Source: Psychrobacillus sp044762655
GTDB taxonomy: Bacteria > Bacillota > Bacilli > Bacillales_A > Planococcaceae
Direction: 5' to 3'
Assembly (NCBI RefSeq): GCF_044762655.1
Contig: NZ_JBIWER010000004.1
Span: 186,001 to 250,000 of the forward strand
DNA: 64,000 nt
Part shown: one piece after another, positions 34,639 through 41,915 of the stretch
Layout of the letters: each line of letters starts with the position of its first letter
How positions within the stretch are numbered: position 1 is the stretch's first letter
Position numbers and translations under genes: made by a program
Notes under the pieces: model-generated
Database searches by the model: none
Told to the model about the DNA's origin: nothing
What the model saw: only the letters and a program-made list of their open reading frames with translations

Positions 34639-34830
34639 TTATTTTATGTTGTTATTATTTTTGTTGCGATTGTTATTGCGCTCATTTTGGTTGTTTCTTT
34701 TATTTTGTTCGTTTTGATTTTGCTCGTTTAAATTGTCAAAGTTGAAATCCTCACCAAACTCAGCTGGATTGTTTTGGTTGTTGTTATTGCGGTTATTGTT
34801 GTTATTATTGCGGTTATTATTGTTTCCCAT
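34639..34830 (-). CDS. Asn-rich low-complexity small protein
   Basis: Protein of 63 residues of which more than half are Asn. It reads MGNNNN, then RNNNNNNRNNNNQ, a central acidic segment NPAEFGEDFNFDNLNEQ, and a second Asn/Arg/Lys tail. It has a very strong ribosome-binding site (AAGGAGGTGA) and its own long terminator, so it is a real, well-translated gene and not a repeat artefact. The AEFGEDF core with flanking NQ-rich stretches faintly recalls gamma-type small acid-soluble spore proteins, but the match is too weak to assign. Confidence 0.75.
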   Translation of the reverse strand: MGNNNNRNNNNNNRNNNNQNNPAEFGEDFNFDNLNEQNQNEQNKRNNQNERNNNRNKNNNNIK

Positions 34831-34889
34831 GACTGCTCACCTCCTTGACCATATTAGAATGGTCTGAATGGTGAATTATATACTTTGGT

Positions 34890-35363
34890 CTAGAACTTTT
34901 TATCAGCTCTTTTTTCTCGCCCCTGGTTCGCTAAAGCATCGATATCCACTTCATCGGCAAATTCCGTTTGTAGATTCGTCCGGTTGTAATATCCTGTTTT
35001 TTCATCCGGATTAGATTTCTTCGGTTCGAAGATATTTGTGTGCATATATCGGTGTAAATAGAGTTCACCTATCATTAATAGCAATGCCGAGATAAAAGCT
35101 GCCGACCCAAGAGCCATTGGTTGTTCATATATAGTAGACCCTAAAAAGTAAATTACCGCATAAGCAAGGACAAAATCACTTATTGTTGCCCATACATTTC
35201 CTATTTTAGGTAATATAAAAATATCTCCTACATATCCTACTACCGAAAGAACCACACTAGTAACGAGTATATCCGGAATAGATACATCATAAAATATACC
35301 CAAAACTACCCATAACACCAAGGTAATCATGACAAACTTCATCAAAAAGGCTTTCATGTACAT
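34890..35363 (-). CDS. DUF2512 (YndM-like) membrane protein
   Basis: Membrane protein of 157 residues with four helices in its first 105 residues (FLMKFVMITLVLWVVLGIFY, ILVTSVVLSVVGYVGDIF, ATISDFVLAYAVIYFLG, AAFISALLLMIGELYLHRYM), the DUF2512 layout. A charged cytoplasmic tail ends EKRADKKF. The function is unknown; in Bacillus the family is linked to sporulation-time expression (weak recall). The start ATG 35363 lies nine bases after AGGAG, 16 bases from the ctaG stop, so it is third in the DUF2243-ctaG operon. Confidence 0.85.
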   Translation of the reverse strand: MYMKAFLMKFVMITLVLWVVLGIFYDVSIPDILVTSVVLSVVGYVGDIFILPKIGNVWATISDFVLAYAVIYFLGSTIYEQPMALGSAAFISALLLMIGELYLHRYMHTNIFEPKKSNPDEKTGYYNRTNLQTEFADEVDIDALANQGREKRADKKF

Positions 35364-35379
35364 TTGTTTCAGCTCCTAT

Positions 35380-36312
35380 CTACCTCTTTTTTGATGAGTG
35401 TGATTTAGCTTGCTGCTTTGCAAACCATTCATTTATTTCACGATAACTCATACCTGAATTAGCATTTAATCTTTTCACTTCCTCAATGTCTGTGCCAACT
35501 ACGGTAAATTTTTTATTAGTACTGATAGCAAATCCTTCCTTTCTAATATGGAATTTAGGACGACTTTTTTTGTACCATTGATAAAAAAGTATAACAATTA
35601 GTCCTACCTCCACAGTATCCCCACTGTAATACATAATCATGCCACCTAATTCTGCTTGGGTTTTTGAAACCCCAACTGGAGGATTGGCATATATATATTT
35701 TGCCAACACAGCATGGCCTGCTAAAGCAAAAAGAAAGACGATCGTACGATATAAATAACTTTTTTTAAAAGGTGCCAAATCAACAGAAATAATGGAAATC
35801 GTAAATACATACCCAGCTAGAAAAATATGAACATGAATGATTACATATAGGAGCATATATTCGTGCATCATATGAAACAATTCAGTTGTGTAAAGCAACC
35901 ACAACCCACCTATATTTAATATGAAAGTAGTAATAGGATGCTGAAAAAAATGAACTAGATGACTACGCAAAATTGAAGTTAGTTTCCTAGCTATAGGTAC
36001 ACTAATTGTTCGTAGGAGAAGCGTTATCGGGGCGCCTAAAGCCATGAACAGTGGCGCTAACATTCCAAGTAATACATGACCAATCATATGGACAGAAAAA
36101 TCGGAGTGCGCTATATCTGCAATTGGACCAATTACAGCGAGCAATGCACATAAGATGCCCATGCTCCATGCCACAGCTCTGTATACTGGCCATCGCTTTT
36201 TCTTTCGATTGGACAGATCTACTGCCAAAATATAAAAAACAAATAACAACAAAAAAGGAATTGCCAACAAAACTTGGGGGCTGACTGCAGAATACTGTTC
36301 GTGCGTATGCAT
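35380..36312 (-). CDS. ctaG: cytochrome c oxidase assembly factor CtaG (caa3 type)
   Basis: Polytopic membrane protein of 310 residues with about seven helices. It carries the caa3_CtaG family landmarks: SDFSVHMIGHVLLGMLAPLF, APITLLLRT, the Trp/His-rich WLLYTTELFHMMHEYMLLY and the HVHIFLAGYVF segment, whose His residues suit copper handling. CtaG is needed for active caa3 oxidase in B. subtilis. A hydrophilic tail of about 75 residues follows, including YREINEWFAKQQ. No oxidase genes are in the window. It lies in an operon between DUF2243 and DUF2512. Confidence 0.9.
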   Translation of the reverse strand: MHTHEQYSAVSPQVLLAIPFLLLFVFYILAVDLSNRKKKRWPVYRAVAWSMGILCALLAVIGPIADIAHSDFSVHMIGHVLLGMLAPLFMALGAPITLLLRTISVPIARKLTSILRSHLVHFFQHPITTFILNIGGLWLLYTTELFHMMHEYMLLYVIIHVHIFLAGYVFTISIISVDLAPFKKSYLYRTIVFLFALAGHAVLAKYIYANPPVGVSKTQAELGGMIMYYSGDTVEVGLIVILFYQWYKKSRPKFHIRKEGFAISTNKKFTVVGTDIEEVKRLNANSGMSYREINEWFAKQQAKSHSSKKR

Positions 36313-36331
36313 CTAAAATTATTACCTCCAT

Positions 36332-36811
36332 TTATGATTTCGTACGATAGATAAGAACCGCTCCAATCACAATCATAATAGCGGCCAAAATATTCCATAC
36401 TAAATCATACTGAAGAATGTTCACATCATAACGGATTTGATGTAAGCCCATCCACTTATGTTGAATGATTCCATCATATAGTTGAAAAACTCCTGCGCCT
36501 AGAAGGATCCCACCCATCCATCTCTTCAACCAAAACGCATGACGCCTATGAAGGTCTGCAAGTAAAAATGAGGCACCTATCGTAGCTATAAAGCTAAACG
36601 CATGAAATAGCCCATCCGATACTAGTCCAATATCCGTTGTAGATTTATCGTAAAAATGATGCCAATGCAGAAGTTGATGAAAAACTACTTCATCTATAAA
36701 TGCCACAATCCCAAATCCAAACAAAATACCCGTCCACATATTCTGTTTGGTATATGCTTTTTTATGAGGGTTTTGATTATAATCAGCGGAAGTGCCTATA
36801 GAAGTCGTCAT
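36332..36811 (-). CDS. DUF2243 membrane protein
   Basis: Membrane protein of 159 residues with four helices and conserved His motifs: FIDEVVFHQLLHWHHFYD, SDGLFHAFSF, DGIIQHKWMGLHQIRYDV. These define DUF2243, often found beside ctaG and oxidase genes. A role in haem- or copper-dependent respiratory assembly is inferred from that linkage. ATG 36811 follows AAAGGGTG. It is first gene of the operon, ending 19 bases before ctaG. Confidence 0.88.
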   Translation of the reverse strand: MTTSIGTSADYNQNPHKKAYTKQNMWTGILFGFGIVAFIDEVVFHQLLHWHHFYDKSTTDIGLVSDGLFHAFSFIATIGASFLLADLHRRHAFWLKRWMGGILLGAGVFQLYDGIIQHKWMGLHQIRYDVNILQYDLVWNILAAIMIVIGAVLIYRTKS

Positions 36812-36930
36812 TAATAACACCCTTTTTTAGAGTAGCTTCTCCTTTTGAGGGAGGATTTAAACTCTAGGTTATCGTATGATTCCAATGATGAGTGCTAAAG
36901 AGGCTGTGACATACGGCTGTCTTTAAATTT

Positions 36931-36965
36931 AAAAACGTGAAATCGGTCCGATTTCACGTTTTTTT
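36931..36965. terminator. strong isolated hairpin in the gap 36812-37192
   Basis: A 14-bp perfect stem AAAAACGTGAAATC / GATTTCACGTTTTT. It lies between the DUF2243 promoter region and the HTH-F1beta gene's 3' end. No gene reads into it from the left on the plus strand, so it most likely ends the minus-strand HTH gene transcript or belongs to a dispersed repeat (preceded by GAGGCTGTGACATA). Confidence 0.6.
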
Positions 36966-37020
36966 CTTATTTGATAGATAATAGAAAATAATAGAACCTT
37001 TATATACTGGTTGTTTGAAG

Positions 37021-37103
37021 TGCAGGCGGCGACTCTCCTGGGAGAACAGCACGAGTGAGAGACTGAAGGCTCGAGCCGTGCCCCTGGAAAGCGTCCGCCG
37101 TAA
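37021..37103 (+). repeat. GC-rich intergenic repeat, copy 2
   Basis: Starts GCAGGCGGCGACTCTCCTGG and ends GGAAAGCGTCCGCC, with GGCTCGAGCC in the middle. It is the plus-strand counterpart of the block at 30701-30790. The ends GGCGG and CCGCC are inverted, so the whole unit can fold. Repeats of this look (GCGGACGC...CAGCACGAG) are scattered through Bacillaceae and Planococcaceae intergenic regions. Confidence 0.75.
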
Positions 37104-37192
37104 CGGAAAACAACTGTAGTGGAAACCTAATAGAAAGCCAAGAAAACTTTATTGTTCTTAAAATTTTGTCCCAGAATTTTAGTACAAAATTA

Positions 37193-38239
37193 TTAAATTA
37201 GTCTACCTATATATTTCATACTATCTACTGATTTTCCATCAGCTTTTCCATCTAAAATATATTCGACATCTTGTAGTGTTTGGGTTAGTGAAACCTCTTG
37301 TCCAGTTTGACCTGTGAAGGACTCTGCAACATAAAAGGGTTGCGTAAAATAGGATTCTAATCTTTCTCCACGTTCGTAAGTTTCTAATTCATTACTTCTA
37401 ATTTTATCTAATCCATGGACAGAAACTAATGATCGAAGTTCTTTATAACGTCTAAGTAGTTTCTGGGCTCTTTGTCTTAAGTTAAAGTGACGTTGATCCA
37501 CATCCACCCCTTCCATCAGGGAGGAAGTGGAAATAATAGGTTGAATAGCGGGATAGAGATGACGCGCTGCGAGGTCAGCATCCAACTGCCAAACTGTTTC
37601 TAACGGTCCAAAAGGAATATCCTCATCGACAACTTCTCCAGAAAGGTCCAATAGTATTGTCGTAACGTTTTTAATTCCCTCTTTGATCATTTTTTCCTGC
37701 AGATCTAATAACTGACCGGAAACCACATAACTATTATCTGTTATCAACAGGATATCCCCAGAAATTTCGGATAACTTTGAAAATGTCTCTTCTGTGGATT
37801 CGGTTAAATAATTCGCTAACCCAGTAATACCCTCTGTTTCAAGTGCATCTCGTTGTGTTTTAGGCAATAAAAATATCGTTGTATAATCACTATCCTTAAA
37901 TCTGTGCATAAGTTCTGCAAGAATAACTAGCTGCCCCATTCCAGGTCGTGCAACTAAACCAGTTGTACCCTCTTTCACTAATGGTGCAAAAAAATCTAAT
38001 GCTTTAATTCTTGTTTCAATCATATCCAACTTCTCCCCCCGTATGATTAATTCATCTACCGTACAATTTGCTAGAGAAGCTAGACCTACAAGGGTTCTAA
38101 CCTCCGCTTTTCCTAAATCAATTTTTCCAGTACATAAATTCGAGACAGTCGCTGGTCTAATCCCTATAGATTTGGCCGCCGTCGTCAAATTTGGAACCTT
38201 CCTTCTTAATAAGGCAACATTTAATCGAATATCTTCCAT
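37193..38239 (-). CDS. XRE helix-turn-helix protein fused to a degenerate F1-ATPase beta-like domain
   Basis: A 348-residue fusion. Residues 1-70 are a Cro/CI-type helix-turn-helix (TTAAKSIGIRPATVSNLCTGK then LVGLASLANCTVDELI). Residues 73-348 follow F1-ATPase beta from its ETGIKVVDLLAPY element (here ETRIKALDFFAPLVKEG, 75-91) to the C-terminal GRIE (GRLI). Walker A GGAGVGKT has become ARPGMGQL (97-104), losing Lys and Thr. The catalytic Glu of GERTRE is not kept (PKTQRD). Walker B Asp is kept (DILLITDN, Asp168), as are the adenine-pocket aromatics (LYPAIQP Tyr229, QPFYVAESFTG Phe302 and Phe309). DELSEED is replaced by DKIRSNE (278-284). It should bind DNA and perhaps adenine nucleotides, but not hydrolyse ATP. 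The GGAGGAGGGG site fixes the start. Confidence 0.85.
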   Translation of the reverse strand: MEDIRLNVALLRRKVPNLTTAAKSIGIRPATVSNLCTGKIDLGKAEVRTLVGLASLANCTVDELIIRGEKLDMIETRIKALDFFAPLVKEGTTGLVARPGMGQLVILAELMHRFKDSDYTTIFLLPKTQRDALETEGITGLANYLTESTEETFSKLSEISGDILLITDNSYVVSGQLLDLQEKMIKEGIKNVTTILLDLSGEVVDEDIPFGPLETVWQLDADLAARHLYPAIQPIISTSSLMEGVDVDQRHFNLRQRAQKLLRRYKELRSLVSVHGLDKIRSNELETYERGERLESYFTQPFYVAESFTGQTGQEVSLTQTLQDVEYILDGKADGKSVDSMKYIGRLI

Positions 38240-38254
38240 ACTACCCCTCCTCCG

Positions 38255-38324
38255 TTACTTTATATAGTAAATTATTTTACTCTAAAAAGCAACTAAATTT
38301 CTCTTTAAAGTAATTATTTTTACT
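38255..38324 (-). promoter_or_regulatory. ladder of AGTAA/TTACT half-sites upstream of the HTH-F1beta gene
   Basis: On the plus strand: TTACT (38255-38259), 6 bp, AGTAA (38266-38270), 6 bp, TTACT (38277-38281); then a second palindrome AGTAA (38309-38313), 6 bp, TTACT (38320-38324). Half-sites recur every 11 bp, about one helical turn, and the two full palindromes are 43 bp apart, about four turns. They lie 16-85 bases before the start codon, where an autoregulator would bind. Confidence 0.55.
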
Positions 38325-38334
38325 CCATAAAATT

Positions 38335-38382
38335 AAATACCAGGTAAATCAACAATGATAGTTGTTGATTTACCTGGTATTT
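38335..38382 (-). terminator. long hairpin between the isochorismatase and HTH-F1beta genes
   Basis: A 21-bp stem, AAATACCAGGTAAATCAACA paired with its complement around TGATAG. It ends the isochorismatase-family transcript and sits 11 bases from the operator ladder. Confidence 0.85.
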
Positions 38383-38438
38383 TACAGAAAATATATATGG
38401 AAGGAGTGAGCGTCACTTTTAATTGAGCGGCTTATATA

Positions 38439-38996
38439 TCATCGATGCGAATCATGTAATGGCTGAAACAAATCTTCTGCAGCATTTCTTACCATCGAAA
38501 AATTATCTACATTATAATGTCCGTGTAATACTTTATTGTGATGGTTAATAATTTGTTCAGGCGTAAGAATTGAGGAACCTTTCGTAGAATGCCCATCTCC
38601 AACTAAAGTGACATCCAATTGCGATACAGTTGCGGTCCGTACAGCTGTGTCTATACAATGCTCAGTCTGGCAGCCCATAATGACAACGTGTTTAACCTCC
38701 CGCTCCTCAAAAAATTCTTTTAATCCAGTTCCATAAAATGAATTCGTAGCGGCTTTATCAAATATCTTCGAATCAGTGGGTATAATAATATCGCTGTGGA
38801 CCTGGAAGCCTTGTCCTTTTCCTTCCGCAACATCTGTATCTCTAACAAAAACTACCAAAGCATCTGATTCAGTAGCTTTTGTAATAACTAAGTTAATGTT
38901 TTCAATTAGCTGTTCTTTTTGAAAAACACTCCCCTCCTTTTCATTCCCTTCTACTAATTCCTGTTGTGCATCAATGATTAATAATGCTTGTTTCAT
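38439..38996 (-). CDS. isochorismatase-family cysteine hydrolase
   Basis: Cytosolic hydrolase of 185 residues. The catalytic triad is readable: Asp in LLIIDAQQELVEG, Lys in KIFDKAATNSFYGTGL, and Cys in GCQTEHCIDTAVR. The cis-peptide region VVIMGCQTEH is intact. Members hydrolyse nicotinamide, N-carbamoyl compounds, isochorismate or peptides' amides; the short active-site cap gives no clear substrate. The ATG follows AAGGGAGG. It is monocistronic with the long terminator at 38335-38382. Confidence 0.9.
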   Translation of the reverse strand: MKQALLIIDAQQELVEGNEKEGSVFQKEQLIENINLVITKATESDALVVFVRDTDVAEGKGQGFQVHSDIIIPTDSKIFDKAATNSFYGTGLKEFFEEREVKHVVIMGCQTEHCIDTAVRTATVSQLDVTLVGDGHSTKGSSILTPEQIINHHNKVLHGHYNVDNFSMVRNAAEDLFQPLHDSHR

Positions 38997-39056
38997 AACA
39001 ATCCTCCCTTTTTTATTTTGTACATCCTCATTAATCTCTAGTTATCTATAAACCAT

Positions 39057-39407
39057 TCACGTACTCGAGTTATCCAACGTGCTAGTTAAAGATTCATTTT
39101 TAACTTGGACAAAGTACTTTTGTTGTACATACAACTTCCCACCATGCTGGTCATACCAGGAATTTACATGGTCTATATGGTCTCGGTCACTTCTAATGTC
39201 TGACTCAATTTCCGCATAATCCTCGTAGCTATCGTATTCCCATATAGCAAAGATCTCGACATTATCTCCTTTCGAATCGAGCATCCATCTTCCAACTAAT
39301 CGGGCTCCATTTTTTAGCTGATTCGGCAAGTTAATTTCCTTGAAGAGTCTATTAAAGTTTTCCACAAATTCTTTTTTCACTATATAGTATTTCCTTCTAT
39401 AGAACAT
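39057..39407 (-). CDS. NIPSNAP-family protein
   Basis: Dimeric alpha-beta barrel protein of 116 residues: FYRRKYYIVKKEFVENFNRLF, GARLVGRWMLD, EIFAIWEYDSYEDYAEIE and SDRDHIDHVNSWYDQHGG. These match NIPSNAP/Dabb-like folds, which bind small hydrophobic ligands or act as chaperones; the bacterial role is unknown. Its ATG directly follows the TPR gene's stop, and the ribosome-binding site (GGAGGTAGG) is made of that gene's last codons. It is the last gene of the four-gene operon starting at 40843. Confidence 0.85.
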   Translation of the reverse strand: MFYRRKYYIVKKEFVENFNRLFKEINLPNQLKNGARLVGRWMLDSKGDNVEIFAIWEYDSYEDYAEIESDIRSDRDHIDHVNSWYDQHGGKLYVQQKYFVQVKNESLTSTLDNSST

Positions 39408-39983
39408 TTACCTACCTCCTACAAAGTCGATTGCTACTTGAGTGGACTTGATAAGAGATTCATCACCCTTTTTAATGCGTAACTCCATTGCTTTTTGAAA
39501 GTATTCGTTAGCCTGACTTTTATCTTCTAGTTCTAACAGGCATTTCCCTTTATGCTGATAAGCAAAGTCTAAAAGCTGAAAATGTTCCTTCTTAGCACAT
39601 TGATCAATTACACCGTTAAACACACTTAATGACTTTTGATGTTGACCTGCATATTTCAAAGCCTCTCCTAAGCGAATAAGATTAACTAGTTTTTTGTTTC
39701 CTTCACTTAATTCCACTGCTTTAGAAAGAGCACCAATCGCAAATTTCACTTCTCCTTTTATCCTATACAAGTTTCCAATCGTGCCATAAAGAAATAATAA
39801 ATCCTCTAGTGGACATGAGCTACTCGAGTTATAAATTGTTCTTTCAAATTCGTTAATTACTCTTTTCAAAAAATCTTCATCCGAACATTTCTCCCGAAGA
39901 AAATCGTTTTCATCAAAATAAATGAATGACTGGAGCAACACAAGTTCACTCTTTAAATTATCTATTTTCAAGCTTTCGCCCAT
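39408..39983 (-). CDS. tetratricopeptide-repeat protein
   Basis: Helical protein of 191 residues with three to four TPR units: LEDLLFLYGTIGNLYRIKGEVKFAIGAL, LIRLGEALKYAGQHQKSLSVFN, FAYQHKGKCLLELEDKSQANEYFQKAMEL. TPRs mediate protein contacts. The ATG at 39983 overlaps the end of the upstream GNAT gene by 16 bases, in another frame, and there is only a weak AATGGAATGG ribosome-binding site, so translation is probably coupled. The partner may be the GNAT or NIPSNAP protein of the same operon (inference). Confidence 0.75.
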   Translation of the reverse strand: MGESLKIDNLKSELVLLQSFIYFDENDFLREKCSDEDFLKRVINEFERTIYNSSSSCPLEDLLFLYGTIGNLYRIKGEVKFAIGALSKAVELSEGNKKLVNLIRLGEALKYAGQHQKSLSVFNGVIDQCAKKEHFQLLDFAYQHKGKCLLELEDKSQANEYFQKAMELRIKKGDESLIKSTQVAIDFVGGR

Positions 39984-40477
39984 TCCATTAAAAGATGAGT
40001 ATCTTCTAATTCTTTCACAATGAGAAACCCGCATTTCTTATAGCACTTAATAGCCTGTAAGTTAGTTCTTTTGACATCCAGAACCACCTTAGACACATCA
40101 AGCTTTGAACTCAAGAACTCTAACAAAGCACTAATCATCTGAGTCCCTAGCCCTTTACTCCATAATTTAGGTTCTCCGATAAATTGGTCAATCCCGAATA
40201 TAGACTCTTCCTTAGGATAGCCGTAAAATTTAGATTGCTCTTTAGGCGTTCTATAATATTGCATATAGGCTATCGGTTTATCTCTATATTCCACAATGCA
40301 AGGTTTCACATAGTGTTCCCCGTTAATTCTCGGACCATATTTTGCAATAACTTGTTCCAATGTTAGGCTCGGTCCATAATATTCTATAACCAAATCATCA
40401 TTCAGCCATTTTGCCATGTAAGGATAGTCTCTTTCACTCATAGCTCTTATAGTCAAATCACTTTTATGAATCATCAT
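39968..40477 (-). CDS. GNAT acetyltransferase, AAC(6')-like
   Basis: Acetyltransferase of 169 residues close in pattern to the aminoglycoside 6'-acetyltransferase / Acetyltransf_8 group: LTIRAMSERDYPYMAKWLND, VIEYYGP, KPCIVEYRDKPIAYMQYY, IDQFIGEPKLWSKGLGTQMI, VLDVKRTNLQAIKCYKKCGF. The Asp-Gln-Phe-Ile-Gly segment is typical of AAC(6')-I. Whether it modifies aminoglycosides is not provable here. It starts 10 bases after the lipoprotein gene, with AAAGGAGG. Confidence 0.8.
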   Translation of the reverse strand: MMIHKSDLTIRAMSERDYPYMAKWLNDDLVIEYYGPSLTLEQVIAKYGPRINGEHYVKPCIVEYRDKPIAYMQYYRTPKEQSKFYGYPKEESIFGIDQFIGEPKLWSKGLGTQMISALLEFLSSKLDVSKVVLDVKRTNLQAIKCYKKCGFLIVKELEDTHLLMEWAKA

Positions 40478-40486
40478 CTTCCTCCT

Positions 40487-40843
40487 TTATTTCTCACAGA
40501 AATTTGAAATATCAGAATGGACATAAAAACCCTTCATTAACACTTTGCCATTATCAAACAATGTCATATCGTACGCTTCACCAGACACCATTTCTACTGT
40601 GACATCGTGGCCTTCTGGAAATTCCATTTCTTCTGTACCTTCTCTTCTACTATTATTGATTTCCTTTAAAACTTTCTTAAGCAGCTTTTTATCATTTACT
40701 TGCAGTAGTTCTTCGGAACCTATGCATTTGATAATCACCTTTTCCAACTCCTCGGTGATAAGAGGAAGTTGGTTACTACATGAAACAAGCAAAAGAAAAA
40801 GCAGTAAGATAAGAAAAAGAAACATCTTTTGGGATGAAAACAC
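40487..40843 (-). CDS. small lipoprotein, unknown
   Basis: Lipoprotein of 118 residues. A leucine-rich signal (MFLFLILLLFLLLVSC) ends in the lipobox LVSC at Cys22. The mature part has ELEKVIIKCIGSEE, KLLKKVLKEINNSRR, and a beta region ending SDISNFCEK, recalling small Bacillus surface lipoproteins. It is first of the operon lipoprotein-GNAT-TPR-NIPSNAP. The GTG start lies four bases after GGTGG; a later ATG at 40825 has no ribosome-binding site. Confidence 0.75.
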   Translation of the reverse strand: MFSSQKMFLFLILLLFLLLVSCSNQLPLITEELEKVIIKCIGSEELLQVNDKKLLKKVLKEINNSRREGTEEMEFPEGHDVTVEMVSGEAYDMTLFDNGKVLMKGFYVHSDISNFCEK

Positions 40844-40918
40844 TTAGCCACCTACCTATTCTATAAATTCCTCATATTCATACAATAGCAATGAAACCAA
40901 TTTAAAGGAGAGTATATC

Positions 40919-41206
40919 ATGCATCAAAAAAGGTATCGCAGACGAAATACAATGGCATTTACGGTATTGGCTTATTTTACGCTATTTGCTGGTGTTTTCT
41001 TGTTCAGTATTGGTCTATATAATGCAGATAACTTGCAGTTAAATGAAAAAGGATATTATATTGCGGTCATGATATTGGTTGCAGTTGGAGCAATACTTAC
41101 CCAAAAAGTAACACGAGATAATGCAGAAGATAATGACATTATCGCTGAGCTAGAACAAGAACGACAAATGAGCGGCAACCGAATTACGCCAAGTGCAAAA
41201 GAATAG
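40919..41206 (+). CDS. YiaA/YiaB two-helix membrane protein
   Basis: Protein of 95 residues with two transmembrane helices, FTVLAYFTLFAGVFLFSIGLY and GYYIAVMILVAVGAILTQK, separated by NADNLQLNEK, and a hydrophilic tail. This is the YiaA/YiaB two-helix domain, whose function is unknown. The ATG at 40919 is eight bases after AAAGGAG. Confidence 0.85.
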   Translation: MHQKRYRRRNTMAFTVLAYFTLFAGVFLFSIGLYNADNLQLNEKGYYIAVMILVAVGAILTQKVTRDNAEDNDIIAELEQERQMSGNRITPSAKE

Positions 41207-41221
41207 GGAAATTTAAGAAGT

Positions 41222-41257
41222 AAATCCTGTTGTTATATACATACACAGGATTTTTTT
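41222..41257. terminator. bidirectional terminator
   Basis: AAATCCTGT / ACAGGATTT with a T7 run on the right. It overlaps the stop codon of the histidine-phosphatase gene. Confidence 0.8.
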
Positions 41258-41804
41258 ATTGTTCCATTCGTTTTATATGGATAATGTCATTAACCTTTTC
41301 CAGTACAAAAATATCCGGATTTTTCATCTGTTGCCATTGAGTAAATCCAAATGTTGTTTCATAGTGATTAATAAGCAGGGACAAAATGTTCCCATGCGAA
41401 ACAATGGCTACACTATGCATTTGCTGATTTTCGAAAACCTCATCCACTACTTTCCTGATACGTGTTAATGCGTAATTACTAGACTCTCCACCTGGAAATG
41501 TTAAATCTCTCTCTATAAATGTTTTCTCTAATTGCTCTCTCCAATCTTCCATAGGATCAGCACTAAGCACTCGTTCTTGTAAATTTTCATCTATAAAAAT
41601 AGGAATTCTACTACATTCCGAAAACGGTTTAATCGTTTGTAGCGTTCTTTTATATGGACTCGAAATAATAGAATCGATGTGAAATTTCTCTAAAATGGGT
41701 ACTAGCACTAATGCTTTTTCTTTTCCTTCGTTTGTTAACTCTGCGGAAGTCTCTTGGCCCGTTGCCTTACAATGTCTGATTAAGTAAATTTTCTTTTCCA
41801 CCAT
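41256..41804 (-). CDS. histidine phosphatase family protein
   Basis: Phosphatase of 182 residues. The N-terminal RHG motif is IYLIRHCKATGQ, with RHC in place of the usual RHG. The second phosphate Arg is in SSPYKRTLQT, the Glu in GGESSNYALTR, and the second catalytic His in VAIVSHGNILSLLINHY. Members act on phosphosugars, cofactors or nucleotides; the substrate is unknown. Its ATG follows GGGGGTGAG. Confidence 0.9.
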   Translation of the reverse strand: MVEKKIYLIRHCKATGQETSAELTNEGKEKALVLVPILEKFHIDSIISSPYKRTLQTIKPFSECSRIPIFIDENLQERVLSADPMEDWREQLEKTFIERDLTFPGGESSNYALTRIRKVVDEVFENQQMHSVAIVSHGNILSLLINHYETTFGFTQWQQMKNPDIFVLEKVNDIIHIKRMEQ

Positions 41805-41915
41805 CTTCTCACCCCCTACATTAAATTCGCCATTTCTTCTTTTATTCCTTTAAATATATGAATTTTCGGAACTATTATATATACTTAAGTTACTAACAAT
41901 TGAGGAGTGATTATT

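Noticed and set aside
37193..38239. The HTH-F1beta gene as a chimera from misassembly with atpD
   Set aside because: The F1-like part is diverged throughout (Walker A, catalytic Glu and DELSEED all changed) and the frame is continuous with no junction, which a misassembly with the real atpD would not give.
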